DNA of 36,462 nucleotides from a virus. The notes beneath the pieces were generated by a model. That model had not been told where the DNA came from. It saw only the letters and a program-made list of their open reading frames with translations, and did not search any database. The stretch spans positions 1 through 36,462 of IMG/VR virus record IMGVR_UViG_3300031227_003508, one strand, 5' to 3'. The position numbers and the translations under genes were made by a program. Below, in pieces: positions 31,238-36,462 of the stretch. Each line of letters begins with the position of its first letter. Position 1 is the stretch's first letter.

Positions 31238-31873
31238 ATGGACAGAATATACGATTGGAGAGATTTGGGATTACAGGGCATGGACATTGTGCTGTGTGCC
31301 GGCAACTCAAAGATGAGCAGGCGGATCCAGACGTTTCAGCGATTGACGACAATAGGGGAAGAGTGTGGGGAAGAGTGGAAGCTGACCCATGTCGCGGGGG
31401 TCTATCAGCGTGTCGAGGGCGACTGGGATCATGTTCAGGAATCTACGACGATCAATAAGTGGGCAGGTAAGAAGGGCGTCCAGATGAATCCAATGGCAAG
31501 TTGGCTCCCTAATTACGATGGCGAGGTTTATGTCCGGAAATTAGACTTTCACCGGGGAACGGGTTTTATAGACAGAGATTTTAATTTTTGGATGGAGCAC
31601 AAAGGCGATGATTACGAGAATGGCATACCGGGGGTACTGGAATTATTCCTATGCGGGTTGAGGTTGCACAGGTTTGTTCGTAAAATCTTTCCTAGCTATA
31701 CTCCGAAGTTTACAAAGGAGCCGCACTGTACTGAGCTACAGGCTAAGAGAATGTTGGAACACGACCTTTGGGATGGGCTTATGGCAATTAATCGTATGCC
31801 ACCGTGGATGTGGGCTTCCGCGATAGATAATTGCTTAAAAGTACCAATAAGCAAACCGATAAGAATAAAGTGA
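31238..31873 (+). CDS. Permuted NlpC/P60-like (YiiX-type) protein
   Basis: A 211-residue protein like YiiX/YebB-type, circularly permuted papain-fold enzymes. The expected parts are GMDIVLCAGNS near the start, LTHVAGVY with H51, VQES with E68, and late in the chain EPHCTELQA with C164 as the likely nucleophile. These enzymes act as peptidases, amidases or acyltransferases. There is no signal peptide. In a phage next to packaging genes it may cut peptidoglycan or process a virion protein; the choice is open. AAAGGTGG lies before ATG 31238. Confidence 0.68.
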   Translation: MDRIYDWRDLGLQGMDIVLCAGNSKMSRRIQTFQRLTTIGEECGEEWKLTHVAGVYQRVEGDWDHVQESTTINKWAGKKGVQMNPMASWLPNYDGEVYVRKLDFHRGTGFIDRDFNFWMEHKGDDYENGIPGVLELFLCGLRLHRFVRKIFPSYTPKFTKEPHCTELQAKRMLEHDLWDGLMAINRMPPWMWASAIDNCLKVPISKPIRIK

Positions 31874-31886
31874 AGAGACTGAGAAC

Positions 31887-32543
31887 ATGAAAGTAACAAG
31901 AGCCAGCGATGGCAAAATGATTGACGTAGGACGCAACGAACCCTGTCTATGTGGATCGGGTCGCAAGCTGAAACGCTGCTGCTTGCCAAAGATGCAGGCG
32001 GCACAAAGAGAAAGGATGTCGAGTATGGAAAACAATGGAGAATTGACCAACACGTTCCGCGACGAGGCGGCAAAACAGGAAAAAACACCACTGGAGATCG
32101 AGACAGAAGCGGTCGGCGAGGACGAGATGATGCGACGTGACTCGTTCGTGATGATGCGACACCTTCAGGCTCAGCATGCCTTGAAGGCGGGCGATGTGGT
32201 TCATGTCACCGACGCCATCAAGAGCCACATAGAGTTTCTTGCAGAGATGGACGCACTTCCTCTGTCCGAAGCCAGGGAGGGGATTATGCAGATCACAACC
32301 AAGCAGCTCAAGGAACTCGAAAAAGTATTGTTGGGCTGTTCCCTGGCACGGTCGAACGTGGTGACACTGGCGGCTCTGGAGTTTATGGCGGGGATGGTTA
32401 AAAGTACCATCGGCCAAACACCTCTCCAAGAAGAACTAGCCGAAGAGGACGAGACATATCCCGGGTTGGCAAAAGAGGACGATGATCTCGACGATGACGA
32501 TGACGATGACACAACGCCCGAAGCACTACGGGAAGAGATCTGA
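31887..32543 (+). CDS. SEC-C motif protein with an Asp-rich tail
   Basis: A 218-residue protein with an N-terminal SEC-C zinc motif, NEPCLCGSGRKLKRCC (ligands C20, C22, C31 and C32), the same element found at the end of SecA, where it binds zinc and partners. The middle is helical (LQAQHALKAGDVVHVTDAIKSHIEFLAEM..LPL). The C-terminus is a run of Asp (DDDLDDDDDDD). Its function in phages is not known. The stop overlaps the next start (TGATG). Confidence 0.72.
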   Translation: MKVTRASDGKMIDVGRNEPCLCGSGRKLKRCCLPKMQAAQRERMSSMENNGELTNTFRDEAAKQEKTPLEIETEAVGEDEMMRRDSFVMMRHLQAQHALKAGDVVHVTDAIKSHIEFLAEMDALPLSEAREGIMQITTKQLKELEKVLLGCSLARSNVVTLAALEFMAGMVKSTIGQTPLQEELAEEDETYPGLAKEDDDLDDDDDDDTTPEALREEI

Positions 32544-32782
32544 TGTCACAGGGCAAGGACAGGATAAAGCTCACGGTGTGGTCGGCCACCAATGGTGCAT
32601 GGCGGCTGATCACATCGCGGGCCGATGCCCTACAAACAATCGGGGAATGGAAAGACATAACTGGAAGCTTTGTGCATGTCAAGGGCAGGGTCAATGATGC
32701 TGACCAGAACAGCATATCAATAACGTGGGCAAAGGAATGTATAACCGCGATCGACGTCGTCGAGATTAACCAGGAGTACTAA
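32543..32782 (+). CDS. Small hypothetical protein
   Basis: A 79-residue protein beginning in a TGATG overlap with the SEC-C gene. It looks like a small beta fold: RIKLTVWSATNGAWRLI, SFVHVKGRVNDADQNSISITWA, ITAIDVVEI. Such a strand pattern could be an OB- or SH3-like barrel, but no family is recognised. It ends 2 nt before the next start. Confidence 0.55.
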   Translation: MSQGKDRIKLTVWSATNGAWRLITSRADALQTIGEWKDITGSFVHVKGRVNDADQNSISITWAKECITAIDVVEINQEY

Positions 32783-32784
32783 AA

Positions 32785-33126
32785 ATGAAGAAAAAACGTA
32801 AAAATCGGGTGATCTCCCCGGAAAATAGAGATTTTTTTCGTCTGGGTTTTCTCGCCAGCGAAGCAAAATGTCCAGGGGTCCAGCGAGCCTTGGACCTGAT
32901 GCAGACAACAAACAAAAACCTCCTGGAGATAATTAACGAAACCGACGAGAAACAACCTGTAATGGGGGTTGTGCTCACCTTCAAGCTTACTAGACAGGTT
33001 GCAAGTGCTCTTAAAAAGAACGGGCAAAATGCACCCCTTGCCGACAAAGTTTTAGTTTTTTTGAGCCAGGCCGAAAAAAGAACCGCCGACCTAGTTCTCG
33101 CGGAATTGGATGGAATCGTTGGTTAA
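32785..33126 (+). CDS. Small hypothetical protein before TerS
   Basis: A 113-residue basic protein with a charged start (MKKKRKNRVI), helical segments (VQRALDLMQTTNKNLLEIINE and LTRQVASALKKNG), and LADKVLVFLSQAEKRTADLVLAELDG near the end. GGAG lies about 8 nt before ATG 32785. Not recognised. Its place right before the terminase pair suggests a packaging or regulatory helper, without direct evidence. Confidence 0.55.
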   Translation: MKKKRKNRVISPENRDFFRLGFLASEAKCPGVQRALDLMQTTNKNLLEIINETDEKQPVMGVVLTFKLTRQVASALKKNGQNAPLADKVLVFLSQAEKRTADLVLAELDGIVG

Positions 33127-33153
33127 ATCACAAAAATCGCCGATAATAAGGGC

Positions 33154-33690
33154 ATGGGAGAAGAAGATGAAAACAATAATCCCCGCCATGCAGGGGGACA
33201 ACCCACCAAGTATCGCCCAGAGTACGTCGATATGGCGTATAAGTTTTGCCTCCTCAAAGCCACAGACAAGGACCTTGCTCGATTCTTCGAAGTTTGTGAG
33301 GCCACAGTCAATAACTGGAAGATCAACCACCCAGAGTTCTTAGAGGCCTTAAAAGCCGGCAAGGAGATTGCTGATTCCAAGGTAGCCCAAAGCCTTTATG
33401 ACCGGGCGACGGGCCTCTGTATTCCGGAGACCAAGGTACATTTTGACACTGACTCCGGAACATGGAAAACCAAGAACATCAAGAAGTATTATCCCCCGGA
33501 TACCGCAGCGGCTTTCATCTGGCTAAAGAATAGAGCCGGTTGGAGCGACAAGTCTGAGATATTGCAGACAGTCGAAACCCGGAAGGGACCACCTCTCACT
33601 GTCGAAGAGATACAGCGTCGGCTTGAAGCCGAGAAGGAGGCTGGCACTGGATTAGACATGCGTTCGATCGAGGGGGGCTCGGGATCATGA
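33154..33690 (+). CDS. terS: Terminase small subunit
   Basis: A 178-residue TerS. The N-terminal helix-turn-helix of phage TerS is clear: QPTKYRPEYVDMAYKFC..KATDKDLARFFEVCEATVNNWKINHPEFLEALKAGKE, which binds packaging-initiation DNA. AQSLYDRATG and YYPPDTAAAFIWLKNRAGW are conserved in this TerS group. The C-terminus is a charged helix for contacts with the large subunit. The stop overlaps the large subunit start by 4 nt. The ATG at 33154 is the only good start; it has a weak AAGGG. Confidence 0.9.
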   Translation: MGEEDENNNPRHAGGQPTKYRPEYVDMAYKFCLLKATDKDLARFFEVCEATVNNWKINHPEFLEALKAGKEIADSKVAQSLYDRATGLCIPETKVHFDTDSGTWKTKNIKKYYPPDTAAAFIWLKNRAGWSDKSEILQTVETRKGPPLTVEEIQRRLEAEKEAGTGLDMRSIEGGSGS

Positions 33691-35546
33691 CAACCACTAC
33701 GACCAGGCCGGCCACAGCTAAAGAGATCGAGATCTACACCGAAGGCTCCCTGGGCTGGCAAGCCGAGAACCTAATGATTATCAACAAAGAATCTGAGCTG
33801 GTACCTTTGGCTCACAACATCGCCCAGCTCAAGGTCAACCAGGCGATGAAGCTTCAGATCAAGCATGGCCTTCCTGTTCAGCTCTTGATATATAAAGCCA
33901 GGCAGGAAGGGATAAGCACTTACATCGAAGCGTGTCTATTCGAAAAGATCAACCGTAACGAGAATTATCATGCGTGTGTGGTGTCGGTTGACGATGACGC
34001 GACGGCCAAGGTATTCCGGATGTGTGAAACATTCCAGTCTGAGATACCGGTAAAGATACCAACCGACCGGGCCAGCGCCAAAGAAATCCGGTACAAAGCT
34101 CCACACCGGTCCTCGATGCTTTGTCAGACTGCCGGCAAGAAAGTGCTTGGCCGGGGTGGAACAACCAAGGGCGTTCATGCCACCGAGGTCTGCTTCTGGG
34201 CCAATGCTGAACGGCAGCTATTGTCACTATCCCAGGAGGTACCTGATCTCCCGGATACGATGATGGTCCTGGAAACAACAGCCAATGGCACTGGGAATGT
34301 ATTCTCTCGGCGATACTGGGCTGCGGTGACACGGTTGCGGGATCTGTATAAACGTGACGCACAGGGTAACAAGGTGATTGACCCGACCGTGCTCCGGGGC
34401 GACCTTCCTATCTTTCTGAGTTGGCAGGACTTCCCGGAGTACCAGACAGAGCTGCCTCTGGGATCTAACGATCATGTGCCTGGCATGAATGAGCAGATGC
34501 GTGACTATGTCCGAGAAGGTTTGGGGATGGGCATTACGTTGTCTCCGGAACAGATATACTTCGCATTGCTCAAGGTCCAGAACAAGTGTGGAGGTGATAT
34601 TGATCTGTTCAAGCAAGAGTATCCGCGAACGGCCAGGGAGGCTGAGCTTGCTACTGGGCGTATGGTGTTCAGGGCCGAGTGGCTCGATGCTATGGAGGTA
34701 AACTGTAAGCCGCCTATTGCCAACATAGAGTTTTACAGGGACGGTGGCGTCGCTACCAAGGTTGATGGATACGCCAAACTTGTCGGCGGTGTTGTCAAGT
34801 ACCGCGAGACAAGCCGACGCAATAACTGTTGGAGTGTGTGGCGATGGCCGGACGGGAACCACAGCTATGTGGGTTTTGGTGACGTGGCGGAGGGAGTGCT
34901 GTCCGATCCGGGCAATGAGAAGTCTGCTTCGGATAGATCTGTGGCCGGGTTGATGGACAGGGACCGACACGATGTTCCGATAGTCTATTATGGCCGGCCA
35001 GACACTATCGAGTACGCCGATCAGTTCATTCTGGCTTGTGAGTATTACAACATGGCATGGGCCTCACCGGAGATGAACAGTATCGGTCAAAGTGTGCTTG
35101 ATGCGTTCAAACGTGCTGACTACCCGTACATCTATTGCCGGGAGAAGAGGGAGGATGAGGTTGTCCGGGAGGATTCCAAAAAGCTCGGGTGGAAGACGAC
35201 GATAGCAACCCGCAAGCCGATGATCGCTGATCTGGTGCAGGTAGCCAAAGACAACGAGATCATGGTCTATGATATCCGGGTGATTGAGGAGATGAGGACG
35301 TTTATCTGGAACTCACAAGGTAAGCCAGGGGCGAATAAGGGCCAGCACGATGATTGTGTAATTATGTTGGCTGGGTTGATCCAGCTCCATCAGAGGTGCC
35401 CATTCAACGACGATCTGAGCCTGCTGGATGAGAAGCCGGCCAAGAAAGCGAGCTTCGCCGTTGCCGGCCAGAGCGGTGACGATGATGATGAGATGGACGG
35501 TGACAACGATGACTTAACGTATTCTGATATGGACGAGTTTGAATAG
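33687..35546 (+). CDS. terL: Terminase large subunit
   Basis: A 619-residue TerL. The ATPase half has a noncanonical Walker A, KARQEGIST (residues 70-78), and a Walker B region GVHATEVCFW, then VLETTANG (coupling motif). The nuclease half includes VGFGDVAEG and, near the end, NKGQHDDCVIMLAGL with acidic residues of the RNase H-like site. This protein drives DNA into the head and cuts it. The C-terminus ends in an acidic tail (DDDDEMDGDNDD). The strain of TerL would tell headful from cos packaging, which I cannot decide here. Confidence 0.93.
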   Translation: MTTTTTRPATAKEIEIYTEGSLGWQAENLMIINKESELVPLAHNIAQLKVNQAMKLQIKHGLPVQLLIYKARQEGISTYIEACLFEKINRNENYHACVVSVDDDATAKVFRMCETFQSEIPVKIPTDRASAKEIRYKAPHRSSMLCQTAGKKVLGRGGTTKGVHATEVCFWANAERQLLSLSQEVPDLPDTMMVLETTANGTGNVFSRRYWAAVTRLRDLYKRDAQGNKVIDPTVLRGDLPIFLSWQDFPEYQTELPLGSNDHVPGMNEQMRDYVREGLGMGITLSPEQIYFALLKVQNKCGGDIDLFKQEYPRTAREAELATGRMVFRAEWLDAMEVNCKPPIANIEFYRDGGVATKVDGYAKLVGGVVKYRETSRRNNCWSVWRWPDGNHSYVGFGDVAEGVLSDPGNEKSASDRSVAGLMDRDRHDVPIVYYGRPDTIEYADQFILACEYYNMAWASPEMNSIGQSVLDAFKRADYPYIYCREKREDEVVREDSKKLGWKTTIATRKPMIADLVQVAKDNEIMVYDIRVIEEMRTFIWNSQGKPGANKGQHDDCVIMLAGLIQLHQRCPFNDDLSLLDEKPAKKASFAVAGQSGDDDDEMDGDNDDLTYSDMDEFE

Positions 35547-35563
35547 AAGAAGGAGACAAGACA

Positions 35564-35815
35564 ATGGATACGAAGAAATTAGAGAGTTTGAGGTATCGGC
35601 CAAAGGAACCTGAGACTACTGGCAACCCCGAGGCCCACGATTACGGTGAGGTTGATTCTGTGGTCATCACTGCCCAACATGCCATGTCGCTGGGCGTGTT
35701 GGTGCAGCATTTCAAGGGGATGATTATCTCCGGAGTATTGCCCGAGGTGCCGGGTCGTAGCGACGAGTTGACCTCCGCATACTGTGACGAGCTGCTGGAG
35801 GATCTGAAACTATGA
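35564..35815 (+). CDS. Small hypothetical protein after TerL
   Basis: An 83-residue soluble protein with a strong AAGAAGGAG before ATG 35564. It has a proline-rich charged start (YRPKEPETTGNPEAHD) and helices (VVITAQHAMSLGVLVQHFKGMII). Acidic at the C-terminus. It could be a portal- or terminase-linked small protein; not recognised. Its stop overlaps the next start (ATGA). Confidence 0.6.
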   Translation: MDTKKLESLRYRPKEPETTGNPEAHDYGEVDSVVITAQHAMSLGVLVQHFKGMIISGVLPEVPGRSDELTSAYCDELLEDLKL

Positions 35816-36018
35816 CTCAGTACGTCCCCATAATCTATTTCTTACTCGGCGTGGTGTCCGGTGTTGGTGTGATGCTGCTCGGCCTGTATTTTGGCTTCAG
35901 GGCCAGTTATGACATCCGGAACCAGAAGGATGGCACAATCGAGGTATCTGGGTTACTGAGTCCCAGGCCCGATGACGGTGAGCTTGATATGCTCGATGAT
36001 GAGAAAGAGGAAGCATGA
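35812..36018 (+). CDS. Small single-span membrane protein
   Basis: A 68-residue protein with one membrane helix (IIYFLLGVVSGVGVMLLGLYFGF, residues ~7-29) and an acidic cytoplasmic end (DDGELDMLDDEKEEA). A holin-type role is possible but there is one helix only and no lysis neighbour. The start overlaps the previous stop, and its stop overlaps the start of the fibre-like gene. Function unknown. Confidence 0.6.
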   Translation: MTQYVPIIYFLLGVVSGVGVMLLGLYFGFRASYDIRNQKDGTIEVSGLLSPRPDDGELDMLDDEKEEA

Positions 36019-36462
36019 TAATTCAGCCTATGTTTAGTCCTGCTCTTTATGGCTCCGCCACATGGGGAAGTGGTGCGGACTTTACATGGACATTTAACAT
36101 CAACGGCACAAACTCCACGATGGCGTTTAGCGACGGCCAGATTAGCCTTGGTGCGAATAATCTCGTAACAACGGGAAGTTTAGTCACAGCAGAAAACATA
36201 ATTCACATAAATCCTCTTTCTCACATGGCGATACAAGCTTGGTCTAATATTGTTGAAACTGAATATTACTTTTTGACGTATGACCAAGATGGTAATTTAG
36301 GGTTTGGAGCAAAGAGATTAGTATTATATGATGAGGGAACAACTGCGGGGGAATTAGTACTTGATACTGATTTAGTTGTTACAGGAGATGTAAGTCTTAG
36401 TGCGAATAATCTCGTAACAACGGGAAGTTTAGTCACAGCAGGAAACACAATTCACATAAATC
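36015..36462 (+). CDS. Fibre-like structural protein, cut by the window end
   Basis: An open gene of at least 149 codons running off the right end. The product starts MIIQPMFSPALYGSATWG and is Gly/Asn/Thr/Ser-rich with short beta units (ISLGANNLVTTGSLVTAENI, LVVTGDVSLSANNLVTTGSLVTAGN), as in fibre or adhesin-like phage proteins of the 5249 type. It lies where portal or capsid genes might be expected. It overlaps the membrane protein gene by 4 nt. Two nearly identical 62-bp segments, 249 bp (83 codons) apart, lie in it. Confidence 0.65.
   Translation, partial: MIIQPMFSPALYGSATWGSGADFTWTFNINGTNSTMAFSDGQISLGANNLVTTGSLVTAENIIHINPLSHMAIQAWSNIVETEYYFLTYDQDGNLGFGAKRLVLYDEGTTAGELVLDTDLVVTGDVSLSANNLVTTGSLVTAGNTIHIN
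36152..36462 (+). repeat. 62-bp direct repeat in the fibre-like gene
   Basis: Copies at 36152-36213 and 36401-36462 match at 60 of 62 positions; the first 41 bases are identical. The distance is 249 bp, a multiple of three, so both copies read in the same frame and encode the SANNLVTTGSLVTA-type unit. The second copy ends exactly at the window end, as expected when an assembly stops at a repeat. Confidence 0.92.

Overview
The window is part of the genome of a tailed, podovirus-type bacteriophage, most likely an environmental or metagenomic contig. Every convincing gene lies on the + strand, genes are packed with ATGA/TAATG-type overlaps, and the recognisable modules are phage ones: terminase small and large subunits, a head-tail adaptor, a tail nozzle-like protein, three 'internal virion' type proteins including a 2039-residue one, a lysis-type pair, and a replication/recombination block. 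Two lipobox/signal-anchor type proteins and peptidoglycan-targeting domains fit a diderm bacterial host, but nothing here identifies the host. No integrase, repressor, portal, scaffold or major capsid gene is present. The window opens after the expected position of portal/capsid and ends inside a fibre-like gene just after the terminase, so the missing head genes probably lie in the part of the genome not shown.

Layout. 1-4035: a cassette of four enzyme genes (SAM methyltransferase, radical SAM enzyme, GT-B-like glycosyl/glycerophosphotransferase with a C-terminal zinc ribbon, radical SAM/SPASM-like enzyme) coupled translationally to the virion operon. 4028-16828: virion genes (adaptor, two proteins with membrane-export N-termini, nozzle-like protein, small proteins, internal virion proteins). 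16825-17436: a small membrane protein, a lipoprotein and a strong terminator. 17437-17585: a control region with three copies of an 8-mer in direct/inverted arrangement and a possible promoter. 17586-21179: small regulators, then a recombination-associated set (coiled-coil protein, Cys-rich putative ssDNA-binding-type protein, conserved phage protein). 21180-21624: an RNA-rich interval with tRNA-Met(CAT), a perfect 10-bp hairpin and a candidate ~110-nt structured RNA. 21625-31236: 3D-domain enzyme, Lys-repeat protein, SNF2 helicase, Ala-repeat protein, deoxyribosyltransferase-like protein, VRR-NUC nuclease, Toprim primase, DNA adenine methylase, Dda-like helicase, D5-like SF3 helicase and a candidate AT-rich origin. 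31238-36018: permuted NlpC/P60-like protein, SEC-C protein, small proteins, TerS, TerL and two small proteins. 36015-end: a truncated fibre-like gene with a duplicated segment.

How it fits together. The Toprim primase, SF3 helicase, Dda-like helicase and SNF2 helicase give a replication fork set without a visible DNA polymerase, so the phage either borrows the host polymerase or encodes one outside the window. The adenine methylase could protect phage DNA. The most distinctive parts are the radical SAM/glycosyltransferase cassette embedded in the structural operon, the candidate structured RNA between the tRNA and the 3D-domain gene, and a recurring pattern of short gene-free gaps in the replication block that can fold into closed hairpins.
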